Below the pieces are notes generated by a model. That model was not told the origin of the DNA, did not search any database, and saw only the letters and a program-made list of their open reading frames with translations. Of a stretch of DNA of 64,000 nt, positions 1-13,600 are shown in pieces. The stretch is from Ashinkailepas kermadecensis. Its lineage: Eukaryota; Arthropoda; Thecostraca; Neolepadidae. How positions within the stretch are numbered: the stretch's first letter is position 1; every line of letters begins with the position of its first letter. The stretch lies in assembly GCA_034440615.1 (NCBI GenBank), contig JAOTOM010005153.1, positions 744,001 through 808,000 of the forward strand, given 5' to 3'. The position numbers and the translations under genes were made by a program.

Positions 1-1040
1 CCGTGGCGGTAGGTGTACTTGGTGGATTAAATGATCACACGAGACGACAATACGGTTGGCGATCAGAGGCCAAACGAAGGGATCAAATGGCTGCGGTTGA
101 CATGGAGTCGGGGCTGGACAGAGATAGCGCCGGAGTGACGTACAGAACACAACTTCAGTTCGATCAGGTATTGCGATGGGCCGGGTACGAGGAGATGAAG
201 ATATAAATCCTGCGCATCGTAAAGCATCTGATCAGCTGAGTCGGTGACGCACAAATACATTCCTCTGCGCGTGACCGGGTGCGCACATTTGGCAGCACAC
301 TACCACGCCGCTCACCGACCACAGCACCAGCAGGAAACACGTGTCTTTCCCCGAACGTGCGAAATTTCACCACATCGATGCTTCGAAGCTCGAGCCCTTT
401 AACCACCGTGGAATATATCACCCAACGTGAAAGCAGTTGTCCGCGCGCGCGCTTTAAAGCTCCACTGACTGAGGATCTGGCGTGCCGGCGTGTCGTCAGC
501 CGCGCGGCACTCGGCGCGTCACGCGCGACGCTCGCGACCAACGCCGACTGGAATGCTGAGCGCTGGCTTCCGAAGACCATCGGCGACCTGGTCGCAATGG
601 GTCCGCTCCGAGTGGCCGTAGTGGCACGGCGACGCCGGTCGTTACACCGGGCCGGACCGTACCCCGCAGGTGACGTGCCTGCAGGGTGCCGGCAGGATGA
701 GCGCCTGACTGCGGCCGACACTGGCCGGTCCGTCACCGTCCCGCAGAGCCAGTCCGACCAGCGCCGACCGCACGCGCCTCACAGGCGGGCGGTGGCAGTG
801 CAGCTTCGGTGCCGTCTCGTGCCGTCAGCACAGCCGGGCGGTGCGCCTCGGTCACACAGTCGGTGCCACCGGCGGCGGAGCGGTGCACTGCAGCTCCGAC
901 GGCGTCACGCCACCAACGCGGCGAGAAGCGAGACCTCGGCTCCGGAACACACATCGCAGACGGCCCAGCAGCACCCCGGTGCCTGCACCGTGTCGTACCA
1001 CCAGCTGGTCCGGTCCGTCCGCCTCGGCTCAGACTGCCGG
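1..1040. other. GC-rich sequence downstream of KLHL20, no gene recognised
   Basis: CpG-rich sequence, richest in 420-1040, with open frames on both strands (for example 164-736 minus) that show no recognisable domain. It could be KLHL20 3'UTR/flank or the promoter side of a neighbouring gene. Confidence 0.4.
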
Positions 1041-2160
1041 TGGTCCCCGAGCACAGCCCCGTCGTCACGGCTTGCGGACGGAGTCGACACACTGGCGGCG
1101 GTCCGCCTCGGCTCCGACTGCCACCACCACCGCGCCGTCGTCACGGCTTGCGGACGGAGTCGACACGCTGGCGGCGGTCCGCCTCGGCTCCGACTGCCAC
1201 CACCACCGCGCCGTCGTCACGGCTTGCGGACGGAGTCGACACGCTGGCGGCGGTCCGCCTCGGCTCCGACTGCCACCACCACCGCGCCGTCGTCACGGCT
1301 TGCGGACAGAGTCGACACGCTGGCGGCGGTCCGCCTCGGCTCCGACTGCCACCACCACCGCGCCGTCGTCACGGCTTGCGGACGGAGTCGACACGCTGGC
1401 GGCGGTCCGCCTCGGCTCCGACTGCCACCACCACCGCGCCGTCGTCACGGCTTGCGGACGGAGTCGACACGCTGGCGGCGGTCCGCCTCGGCTCCGACTG
1501 CCACCACCACCGCGCCGTCGTCACGGCTTGCGGACGGAGTCGACACGCTGGCGGCGGTCCGCCTCGGCTCCGACTGCCACCACCACCGCGCCGTCGTCAC
1601 GGCTTGCGGACGGAGTCGACACGCTGGCGGCGGTCCGCCTCGGCTCCGACTGCCACCACCACCGCGCCGTCGTCACGGCTTGCGGACGGAGTCGACACGC
1701 TGGCGGCGGTCCGCCTCGGCTCCGACTGCCACCACCACCGCGCCGTCGTCACGGCTTGCGGACGGAGTCGACACGCTGGCGGCGGTCCGCCTCGGCTCCG
1801 ACTGCCACCACCACCGCGCCGTCGTCACGGCTTGCGGACAGAGTCGACACGCTGGCGGCGGTCCGCCTCGGCTCCGACTGCCACCACCACCGCGCCGTCG
1901 TCACGGCTTGCGGACGGAGTCGACACGCTGGCGGCGGTCCGCCTCGGCTCCGACTGCCACCACCACCGCGCCGTCGTCACGGCTTGCGGACGGAGTCGAC
2001 ACGCTGGCGGCGGTCCGCCTCGGCTCCGACTGCCACCACCACCGCGCCGTCATCACGGCTTGCGGACAGAGTCGACACGCTGGCGGCGGTCCGCCTCGGC
2101 TCCGACTGCCACCACCACCGCGCCGTCGTCACGGCTTGCGGACGGAGTCGACACGCTGGA
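1041..2160. repeat. 76-bp GC-rich minisatellite, about 14-15 copies
   Basis: Head-to-tail units of 76 bp (CTTGCGGACGGAGTCGACAC plus CCGACTGCCACCACCACCGC and GC-rich linkers) with only point differences, such as GGACAGAGTC for GGACGGAGTC. Because 76 is 1 modulo 3 and the unit has no stop, all frames stay open, which creates spurious 545-646 aa ORFs made of a 76-aa repeat. The array begins 47 bp past the KLHL20 stop and may be transcribed as its 3'UTR. Confidence 0.95.
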
Positions 2161-2206
2161 GGCGGTCCGCCGTGTCGCCGGCGGCGGCGGCGTGCGCCGC
2201 CCCGGG

Positions 2207-2398
2207 TCACCACAGCTGACTCTCGCTGGGCGGCAGGCGCACCACGCCCACGCCACCGCCCAGCCGGCGGTAGTTCATGGTACCGCAGATCCGCCACGTG
2301 TTCTCGTCCGGGTCGTACATCTCGATGGTCTTCAGGTAGGTGGTGCCGTCGAAGCCGCCCACCGCGTACAGCTGGCCGTTCACCACTGCCAGCCCCAC
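2207..2398 (-). CDS. KLHL20: KLHL20 exon 10 (last blade, stop codon)
   Basis: 192 nt including TGA (2207-2209). Encodes [20 protein letters not shown] to LPPSESQLW, the terminal strand that closes the propeller. Acceptor CCCGGCAG. No canonical AATAAA is seen on the minus strand between here and the left edge of the window, so the transcript end is unresolved. Confidence 0.93.
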   Translation of the reverse strand: MGLAVVNGQLYAVGGFDGTTYLKTIEMYDPDENTWRICGTMNYRRLGGGVGVVRLPPSESQLW

Positions 2399-5300
2399 CT
2401 GCCGGGCGGGTCAGACAAGGTCATTGTCACCGTCACCGGTGGGCACTTCAGACATGGTCACTGGCCCCGACAATGTAATTCGCCAGACAACAGACCGATG
2501 GATAAGCGGGTCGCGGGCCATCTAACTGATAACACATTTGTATATCATCGGGTTCTTTTACGACGCATTCAACTGCTAGATGATATTGCGTCGCAAACCT
2601 CTGACGTCGATTGGTCACGGGTGGCTTAGTTCTGCCGCCTGCTAAGACACCAACGCACGGCCTGACGATCGAGAGATCAACGCCTTACCGACTGAGCTAC
2701 TGTGACCCTCCAATACAGATCGGAAGTTCCGTTCAGCAACCTTCACTCTATGTACAACACAACTGACCATTACCGATAGGTCATTGCCGTTAGGGCGTTA
2801 CCGACTACCTGCATTAAGGAGACAATAGTGAGGAATATTTACTGCTCACAGCACTCTGGCCGTATTATGTCACATCTCACGCAGATGGAACATGCATTAT
2901 CTCCAGGTATTATCACCCGCAATCGGTCCACTCTATCTAACGATGAGCATTACGACAGACAAGTGTGATAGCGCGATAACGACACTGAGCGTTCTGATGA
3001 CAAGGCCGATGATCGCCCACACGCGCGCCAGTCACCGACCCATGCACCATCACCCACGAGATCCCACCTATCCCTACCGCCCGACCGTTCTGACACTGAC
3101 AAGCGTAATAACGACACTGAGCGTACTGATGACAAGGCCGATGCTCGCCCGCACGCGAGCTCATAGACACAACCGATGCGCCACCACCAGTTCCCGCCTG
3201 CCCCCCACCGCCCGACCGCTCCGGCCACTGACCCCGCTGCGGCGCGAGCTCATGGCCACGATGGGGTTCCACTGTTTGGTGACGGGGCTAAACCGCTCGG
3301 CCGACGACAGCTCGGTGCAGTCGTCCCGGCCGCCCACCGCGTAGATCATGTTGTTGAACACGGCGCAGCCCAGGTGCTTGCGCCGCGTCGACATCGGCGG
3401 CACCATCGTCCAGCGGTTGGTCTTCGGGTCGTAACACTCGACTGGAATTGATCGAAGCGTGTGAAGGGGAAGGGGACCAGAAAGGCTGGTCAGTACCCGC
3501 CGACCTTTTGACAGGTCTTATTGGCCTTTCAACCGTGCAATGCCTTCTGCAGTGCCGTCGCGAATATAAAAAGAACAAATTGTAATGCATGTTTTCTTGT
3601 ACACCACATGCATCTTCTTGGGCATGCACTTTCTGTGGTCCATTCACCATTCCATCGAGCGACTTGTCCCATGCATTCTGAAGATACATCGATAAATAGT
3701 TCCGCAATATCTCGTATGTCAATTGTTGAAAATAGGTAAAAAAGATATTGGTTAATAGCTCAAACATATCACCGATACACATTTCTGGATGGCAAGACTT
3801 GTAAATACAATCAAAATAACTGTCAATTTACTTTACCACATATGGACGGAAAAAATACGACATGATTAAACATTGTACATGGATTAAGATGATGCAACAA
3901 TGTCAATGTTTGGTTTTCTTATGGTCGCATAAGCAATCTACAAATATTTTTCTTCAGAATTCTTCACTCACAATTCAAGCGAAAACAAGCTTTCTCCTGC
4001 AGAGCAATTATGTGCTTAGTAGGGTGTTGCGCTAGTTGCAGATCCAAAATGCCATACAGAGATTTTATGGGTGGGGCCCTAGGAACAAATAAAATCACAT
4101 TTTTATCCCACGTTATGCAACCTCCATCCAGCCGGCGGCTTCCAAAGTTTCAGTGGGGGCAGCACTAGCGATCCTAGTGGCAGTTGTGTAAGTTGAGTTG
4201 AGACATTGCTTTCCACCCCCCCCACCAGCATCGGAACGGCGCCCTCTCGGTTCCGCCCGGCGCCCTCGCCAGACATCGCTTCACACCCCCACCTTTCGGC
4301 GTCGGTACTGCGTCAACAGGCTGTGCCGACAATCCGTCTTCCGACCAAAATGTTCCTTCATCCCGCAAGAAACTGGCGGATACAGGGGGGGGGGGGGTAA
4401 ATGGGGCTTTACCCTCCTGATGAGCTTCGAAAGCGGGCACAAAAATGATTGTTTTCTTCAAATTTAGGCAAACAGTGAACTAAACCCGCTCACGGGATCA
4501 CAGAAACCCGTTCCACATCCAACGGGTGCCCCAAACAGCTGGTCTACATCCGACTCTGCTTTGACCCTTGACCTGTGAGACATTCAAATTATATGACACG
4601 ATGGATTATGACCTTCAGTGCCATTGAAAAGGCACATAACCATGTTCATTAAAAGGTTTTGACGGTTGACCCACGGTTTATATCCATTACGTTTATTGGG
4701 TGAAATAAGGAACTTAACCTGACCTGGAAGGTGACTTAATTAACCTGAGGTCATCAAAATGGGCATCATCTGAAAGCTCTCATTGCGAGCAATCCACTGG
4801 TCTCTGATTCGTAGCCGTACGACGTCTACGAGTTGAGTTTGGAAAAATGGGCATACATTATGACGTCATCACCATAGTAAGTGAATGGGGAAACTTTAGG
4901 TCGAGCCGGCTGGATGGGGGTCGCATCAAACCCGGTTTTTTTGCGACCATGAATGTTTTCATGACCACCCACATAAAAATATACTATGGCATTTTGTCTC
5001 CGAGAGGAAAAGTCCTCCAGCGCAACACCCGCTTAGTATGTTTGACAATTGAAAATAGTAAAATTATGAAATGGAAACTCTCTTAAACTATAGGGCTTGA
5101 TACTTACCTTCACAACCGAAAGAAAACAGCGAAATTGTGATCATGAGCACGGTGGCATTCATTAATCCAAATAAAACAGTAATCTTGTGATCATGAGCAA
5201 AGTTTCATTAGTTCATTTTGTATTGATCTGGAGCATGTTGCACACTACAAGCGTCTAAAAACATAACTCCGAAAATGCAACCAATAAAAGAGGCTGACTT

Positions 5301-8300
5301 CAGCGGACTGTGTCTCACCTGAGCTGAGCGGACTCTGCCCGTCGCTTCCTCCAACTGCGTATAGCAGTCCACCGAGGACGGCCACTGCCACACCCAGCCG
5401 CCGCGTGGTCATGCTGGATACCTTGCTCCAGCGGTTAGTTTTCGGGTCGTAACTGTACAAAACAACACCCAGCTCAAGTTGCGCACACCGTTCTGAACAG
5501 GGATGAAGAGGGCTACCGTACGAAAGCAAATGCAACGCAGACGAGCAATATATGCTGAAACAAAACTGATATATTTGAACTGAGTTCGAATCCTGGAAAA
5601 CAATGGCAAGTGATCACATATAGTAATGTTAAACCTGGGTACTAATGTATGTTTATTCAATCGGTTTTTGCTATCTACAATGTAATGCGAAATTATACTG
5701 CTCTTTACACATCACAATAATAATACCCATATATGTGCGAGCAGCTTAATAACGCATTGGTAAGGCGCTCACCGTTCGACGAAGTTGAGGCACGACACGC
5801 CGTCCTGGCCGCCCACGGCGTACAGGTAGCCGTCGAGCACGGCGACGCCGACCGAGGTACGGCAGCTGGAGGTGGGAGCCACCTCCGACGACCACTGGTT
5901 TGACAAGGGGTCATATCTGCCGGGGACGACACCAGGGGATCACACCTGACAGGGGTGGCGCCACAGGGGTCATATCTGCCGGAGACAACAACAGGGGGTC
6001 ATACCTGACAGGGGTGGCGCCACAGGGGGTCATGTCTATCGGAGACGGTACCAGAGGGTCATACCCGACAGGGACGGCGCCACAGGGGGTCATATCTGCC
6101 GGAGACGACACCAGGGGATCATACCTGACAGGGGTGGCGCCACAGGGGGTCATATCTGCCGGAGACAACAACAGGGGGTCATACCTGACAGGGGTGGCGC
6201 CACAGGGGGTCATGTCTATCGGAGACGGTACCAGAGGGTCATACCCGACAGGGACGGCGCCACAGGGGGTCATATCTGCCGGAGACGACACCAGGGGATC
6301 ATACCTGACAGGGACGGCGCCACAGAGTCATATCTGTCGGAGACAACAGTGGGTCATACCCGACAGGGGTGGCGCCACAGGGGGTCATATCTGCCGGGGA
6401 CGATACCAGGGGGTCATACCTCACAGGGTCGACGCCACAGGGGGTCATATCTGCCGGGGACGGTACCAGAGGATCACACCTGACAGAGACGGCGCCACAG
6501 GGGGTCATATCTGCCGGGGACGGTACCAGAGGATCACACCTGATGCGGATGGCAGAGTGTCACACATAACGGACGGTGCACGAGACACGGGGTTGAAGTG
6601 CAGCAGGGAACCAGAGCGGCTGCTTCACACCACGTCACACAGCATGACGGCTGCATATCATGTGACGCGGCTAAACTGGCTCGCGAGAAATTGTACCGTA
6701 GAAGGAGCGACGGACAACAAAGCAGGAGCGTTACCGTACACAGTCGAAGGCAGGCTAAACGGAAGAGATCACCATCAAAAACAAAGCAGTACAGGACGCA
6801 TGTATCCCAGCCGTACGGTGCGCACGGATCACGGACGTTCGTACTTCACTTATAGTTGAGCATACGAGGTAGTACACTAATCCTCTGCTGTGTTTTGTGC
6901 TAAAAACAGAAGTCCTCATATAAAATTAGTGTATATGTCTGTATCGTGTATTTAAGAGAAGTTAATTCTTGTTCTTAATTGTTATTCAAGGGCCGACGAG
7001 ACTTGCATTGCGACGTTCTCCATAACGTGTTCAGATCGACGAATGTGTAGATTTGTTTAATGTGTAGATGTGTGTAGATGTACGCATGTGTAGATTTGCT
7101 TAACGCATGTGTAGAATTGCTTAACGCATGTGTAGATACCTTGCGATCTGTGGAGAGCCAGCCAACGATAGGAATTCTCCTTATCGGTCCCGACGTTCAA
7201 GAATCATGCCTCGTGGTTGGTTGGTTGGTTGGTTATTGGTTTTAAGACACATCGACCGTTGAGTCATGTAGCGTCACCAATCTCTCACGCCGATTGGCCG
7301 CGGGCGAAGAGTAGCGAAATCATGCCTCGTGAAGTTGACGCGTGGACCAATTGAGTCACTCAATGCATGCCAAGGATCACCATAATACCCATAATCAGCC
7401 GATATGATATCGAATATGTGTATATCGCTTCCTTTGTGACCTAAACTCAACCTCCACGTACCCTCAGCGTAAATCCCGGTGCCACCTAGTTTGGAAAACA
7501 TGTGTCTTCCTTAGATGCAGTGGCCTAAATTCATATATATATATATATATATATATTAGGGTGCATCAAAAAATTAAAATTGCGATAAGCATATTACATG
7601 ACCCGTTATTTTGTTCCATTTGATGTAGGAATAACAAAATATCACGCTTTTTGAGATTGAAATACAATTAGATGTGCCTCCGCACCACCGAAAACTAAAA
7701 AAATGGCAAATGCAAGCCCGAGCAGATACATATGATTTTTCATTTGTTCCTGGTAATTTGATGCACCCTCCGTACGCAAGCGTGTCATTTCCATCCGCGG
7801 GAATAATAATCCCAAACAATGTGTGCGAAGTAATACACTAAAAATCTGCTCTGCGTTCATTGTGCTCCAATTGTGTCTTCCAGGACATCAGCATGAGCAC
7901 TCCTGCCGCTGACTCATCCCCCGAGCCTAAGGCGACGCGCTCAATAACACGCGTCTTTGGACTTCCTGGAGGCCTCGTAACAGCATGGGACGCGGAACTG
8001 CCCCAGATCCGCCTCCCCAACAGCCTGCAGGTGCTGCGCTGCATGCTGCACTTCTTGGAAAAGGCAGCGAAAGAGAAGCGGCCTGGCGCCACATCCGCTC
8101 CCACACGCTTCGCATCGGCTCAGCACGTCGTTGATATGATCGTGCCGCTCTACGCCAAGGGTGGCATCCCTATGGTGAGCCGAGAGCGAGCATCCACCAA
8201 GATCCTCCACCTGATGGATGAAAACAAGAAGCTGCGCGCCATCAACATCAAGCGGCGTGAGACTGCAGCCACCCAGCTGCGCGTACAACAATCGGAGGAG

Positions 8301-10550
8301 GCACTGCAGCGCACGTTCGTCCTCTGGCCGCCTAACCCCTGGCCGTTGATCAAGAAGGAGGCTGACTGCGCATTCATCCGATCAATGATGACCGATCCGC
8401 TGGCGACGATGGGAGGCCTTGACCAGGTGACAGCTCGGCGGGAAGCGCGTCGCCAGGAACGCGCGGATGCTGCTCTTGCGCGACAGGAACGTGCTGCCTT
8501 ACAGCAGGAGCAGTCGAGCGCCACTGCAGTACTAGACGATGTCACCGATGACGAGGCTGACGTGCCGCTCGTTGCTGATCCTGACGACGACACTCCCTCG
8601 TGCAGCCACTGGACACCAGACGTTGGTACCCGCTCCGCACGCAAGCGGCCAGCTGGCACTCAACTCTTCATGCCTACAGACATCCTCAGCAACCCTGACG
8701 TCATGTCCCTGGCTGCACGACTCAAGATGACACCAACACAGCAAGCTGCGTACACACAAGGGCTCATCAACGCTACTGGTGGTGATGTCGCGATGATCGC
8801 AGGCTCGTACGCCACTGCAGACCGCGCGCGGCGACACGTCGTTGAGGTAATCGCTGTGAATCTACGAGAAACGTGGGAGGCGCCTCAACTCTGCACGCTA
8901 CACTGGGATAGCAAGCTGTTGCCGACCCTGAGCAACCACCGCCAACTGGAGGAGCGTCTCGCTGTTGTTGTCGGCGACTCAAAGAGAGTGAAGCTGCTGG
9001 GCGTCCCTGCCTACACCAAGGCCGCTGACGAGGCAAGTGGTGCCGTTGTGGCACGCTGCACAGCTGACCTGCTGCAGAAGTGGAAGCGCGGCGACAACGT
9101 CGTTGCAATGGCGTTCGACACAACGGCTGCCAACACCGGGCACCTCACCGCAGCGTGTGTGGCAATTCAGGACAAACTCCAGCAAGCTCTTCTGTGGGTG
9201 GGCTGCCGGCACCACGTGGGTGAAGTCGTACTTGGCCACGTGTTCGACGCACTAAAGTTCGAGGCTTTGAAGTCACCGGACATCGCCATGTTCGTTCGAT
9301 TCCGCAAGCACTTTGACCTGGTGAACCGCACAACCCTGCTGACGTTCTCGGAGCCAGCAGAGCCCGAAGCTCGCGCTGTGCTGGAACGACTGCGAGTTGC
9401 AGCAGTGACCGCCGCCGATGCGCAGAAGGATCTGGTGCGCGATGACTATCGCGAATGTGTGCTGCTGACGCTCGCCTTCCTCCGCGGTGACCACCTGGAG
9501 ATGAGACGTCCTGGTGCGTTGCACAAGGCAAGATGGATGGGCAAGATCCTCTACGCCATCAAGATGGTGTTGCTTGAGGAGGAGCTGTTGAAGGTTTCTG
9601 CTGGTCCATCAGGAACGACCATCGTCACGCGCCTCCAGGCGGTCAAGCTTCGCGCGTTCGCGGTGTTCGTGACGCACCTGTACGTGCCCTGGTGGCTCAA
9701 CTGCCGGCGAGCCGTGGACGCTCCGTACAGAGACCTGCAACTCTACAAGGATCTGCTTGCCTACCAGGCTGTCGACGTCTCAATCTCTGCTGCAGCGCTG
9801 TGCGCATTCCAGCGCCACAAGTGGTACCTGACAGCCGAGTTGGTTCCCCTGGCTCTCTTCAGCACGCTGGTGTCCGACGAGGAGAAGCGCGCTCTGGCCA
9901 ACGCCATGCTCGCACTCAAGCCGCAGGAGCCTCTCGATCGCCCGGGGGACCGTTTTGGGAATGGCTTCGGCAAGCCACGCTTCCCGGATTTGCAGCCGGA
10001 CATCTCCCTGCATGAGCTGGTCACCCTGGACTCGTGGTTCACCTCGTTTCGTCTGAAGCTGAACCTAGACTTCTTGCACACGCCAGTGGCTGACTGGGCG
10101 GGCAGCGGTGCGTTCGGTTCGGATGAACAGAACATCTGCGCGCTCAACGCAACCAATGACTGCGCTGAGCGTGGAGTGAAGCTATCCACAGACTTCACGG
10201 AGGCTGCTCGGACTGACGACCATTTCCAGAGCATTCTGCAGGTCGTTGAAGACCACCGCCACAAACGCCCTAACCTTCGCAGTCGTAAACCACGTAAATA
10301 GGTGCGAAATTTAGGTTCAATGACCAATTTGCACCTGCACAGTGACACAGTGCCATGTTCACTGGCCAATTTGCTACCTGCACAGTGGCATTTCGTGTTC
10401 TGATGTTTGCCTGGATGGAGGCACATGTAAAACGTCTTCGATTTGGATAATATATGACAAACCTGTTTAACTTACATATTGGAACGTTTTGAGACCCAAA
10501 GTAATGCAAAGTAGAACACTTAATTTGTCACTATTGATTGGTGATGCACC

Positions 10551-10620
<70 letters not shown>

Positions 10621-13600
10621 TCAACCTTCTCCAGCTGTTCAACCGTATTGCGGTAGGGAGGCCGACTTCTCCCCTTTGTTGTTTTTACCTGCTGCTCCCT
10701 AATGCTTTGTGATAGAAGCATAACACTCGGCGACTTTTCCTAACCTTCTTTTTTCTACTTCGTGCCAAAATTTGTATTTCACCACTATGTGGCTGGCGAC
10801 TCCAGGAGCGAATATTCGGAAGCACCTGGGACATATTTTTTTTTAAAAGGAACAGCATACGCATCTGAATATATCAATTTTCTGCTGCTCAGGTGACTAT
10901 AAGATGGAATTAAACTGATCATACTACTCTGCTTACCTATGGAAATGTTAAATTTGACCCTAACCATGTCTGGGGCAGATCCAGGGGTGGGAAAATGAGC
11001 CACATGTGACAGAATTTCTCAAAGCGGTATCATTTACGTTGTCATCCGAAAATTGGGAGGGTGGGGCGAATTGGGAGGGTGGGGCGAATTGGGAGGGTGG
11101 GGCGAATTGGGAGGGTGGGGCGAATTCACGGGAAATGGTAATAATGCATCATAAGCAGAGGTTGAGCTAGAAGATCTTCTCTCAATCGCAGATCCAGGAA
11201 GTGACCAGATATTCACGACAAACCCTATTCAGACCACTACAAGCAATGTCGCGACGAGGGTGACGCTTTGCCAATGGCGGATCAATGAGGGGGAGGAGTG
11301 AATTTAGAACAAATGATTATAATAAAGCACACGCACTGGCGGATACAGGAGATTTTCCCAATGACCAAGTATTGTTGTAGCCTTCCCATTCAGGCCTCTC
11401 GGAATTCTTCCTACTATGCTTATGTGACGACGCCTCTGGTCAAAAACTTGACAGTAAGTATTGATACTATGCAAGAAAGACAACATAATAAATATTTATG
11501 ATACTGATTGCAAAGGACCATCTGCAAGAAGAAAACGTGATGCCAAACCCTTCTTAGGTTCCTGGCTATGCCATCAGCTGTTTTACATCTGCATGGTCAT
11601 GGTCATCTGTATGGTCATCAAGTGGTGCTTTGAATCATGAGGAATGATTTAGCTCAATGTATGCACAATTTTATCGATATCAAATACAAGCGCAGTTCAA
11701 AATGTCTTGCTCGATTTCTCCCATTTTTGTCTCTTGACCTCACCATTGGGAACATTTTGACATTCGTAAAGTGTAGATTAGATCAGTAGAATTTGCTTGA
11801 AGTATTCAGTTCTGACATCGGCCCAATACATTCTGAGATCTTAGTGGGCGGAATCCGCCCCCATCCCCCGCTACAGATTCAGGCCTAAACGAGCCCCATC
11901 GCAATAGGGTTAAAGCGCACATTTAAATTTAAATCACATGGGAACATTACTCTCACTAAATTGAAAACATCAGGCACAACACGATAGAGTTATCAGCCTT
12001 GGTCCACAGTCGACCAAGTATCGGCACGGCAGCCGGCGCCGCCCGTCCCGGACGGCGCGGGCTGGTCCACAGTCGACCAAGTATCGGCACGGCAGCCCGC
12101 GCCGCCCGTCCCGGACGCACGTCTCAGTTGATCCCACCTCTCGATGCTGTTGAGGTAGGAGTGTCCATCGTGACCGCCGACGGCGTACAGCAGATCCTCC
12201 AGCACAGCCACGCCGACGCCGCAGCGTCGCTTGGACATGGGCGCCATCATGCGCCACTCGCAGGTCTGCGGGTCGAACTGTTCCACCGAGGCGATGGCGT
12301 CTCCGCTGCACCAGCCGCCCACTGACGGGCGCAGACGCAGGTCCGTGGTCAGACAGAGACTCGCACGGCGGCCGGGCCGCAGGTCCGTGGTCAGACAGAG
12401 ACTCGCACGGCGGCCGGGCCGCAGGTCCGTGGTCAGACAGAGACTCGCACGGCGGCCTGGCCGCAGGTCCGTGGTCAGACAGACTCGCACCCACAGCCGC
12501 CCACTGACGGGCGCAGACGCAGGTCCGTGGTCAGACAGAGACTCGCACGGCGGCCGGGCTTCAGAGGCGCACCCACACGCGACGGTCTGGCCTCGGAAAC
12601 AGACCCAGCTGCAGAAACGGGGTCCCGCCCAGCTTCACAGAGACACAGACGGCGGTCCGGGTTCAGAGATGGACCCACATACGTGGGCCCAGCTTCACAG
12701 CAATGCAGACGGAGGTCCGGCTTCATATAGCGACACAGCTGGAGGCCCGGGCTCACAGAGGAACATAGGCGGAGGTCCGGGTTCGGAGAATGACCTGTAC
12801 ACGAAAGGAGGTCCTGCTTCAGAGACATATGGGGGTTCGGCCTTAGAAACGGGCACACACTAGTCCAAGGTCATAGACGGATACGCACTGGTCCAACTTC
12901 AAAGACGCTTAGTGCCCACGCGTGATTTTTTCGAGCAAGAGCAGAAATGTGTGGCTGAAGAAAGCGACTGAATGGGTTGCAGATTACAACTGACGTCGGT
13001 GTGTTCGAAGTTTGTCGCTTCTGCCATGGACTTGTCGCTTCTGCCATAGACATAACTGCTGCTCAAAATGTTTGCTTCTCATCTGTGATATTTTGAGCCA
13101 AAATGCCTTTGACGCATGCTGACATACCCGACACCGAGGAAGATGGTCTAGGAAGAGGAAGATCCGATTCCACATCCAACCCTTCGCTGGAATGAACCAA
13201 GCATCCCGCCACATGACCCAGCACAAGGTCACCATCACTAATCCAACCCTCCAACCCAACCCCACTCAGCACCAACTGGCACACCGGCTCATGTCCCGCC
13301 TCACCTGCGAACAGCACCTCGCCGCGCTTGACTGGCTTGCGTGGCCGCGTGCGCGGCCCCTGCATGAGCGGCCGCTCCTGCGGCAACAGCAGGTAGTTCT
13401 TGGCCTCGTCCACCAGGTCGCGGCAGCCCTCGTCCGACTTGATGAGCAGGTCCGAGCCCACCGTGCCCACCAGGAACTTAGGGTTCAGCAGCGGCATCCG
13501 CACGTGCTGCAGAATCTGCGACACGACGGACGTGGTGCAGTGCATGGGTGGCGGAGGGGATGGGGGACGCGCCGGCGACACAGACACGCGTGCCGGAAGT

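Noticed and set aside
1041..2160. Regular repeat array as a possible CRISPR
   Set aside because: Units are contiguous without unique spacers and the genome is clearly eukaryotic.
279..2629. Overlapping plus-strand ORFs of 545-646 aa rich in Arg, His and Pro
   Set aside because: They are the 76-bp minisatellite read in all three frames. There is no domain, and codon choice follows the repeat only.
2655..2705. Functional tRNA gene
   Set aside because: Only an A-box-like segment is convincing; no acceptor stem or T arm closes.
5900..6859. 319-aa plus-strand ORF with 20-aa repeats
   Set aside because: Product of the 30/60-bp array at the KLHL20 exon 7 acceptor; equally open on the other strand.
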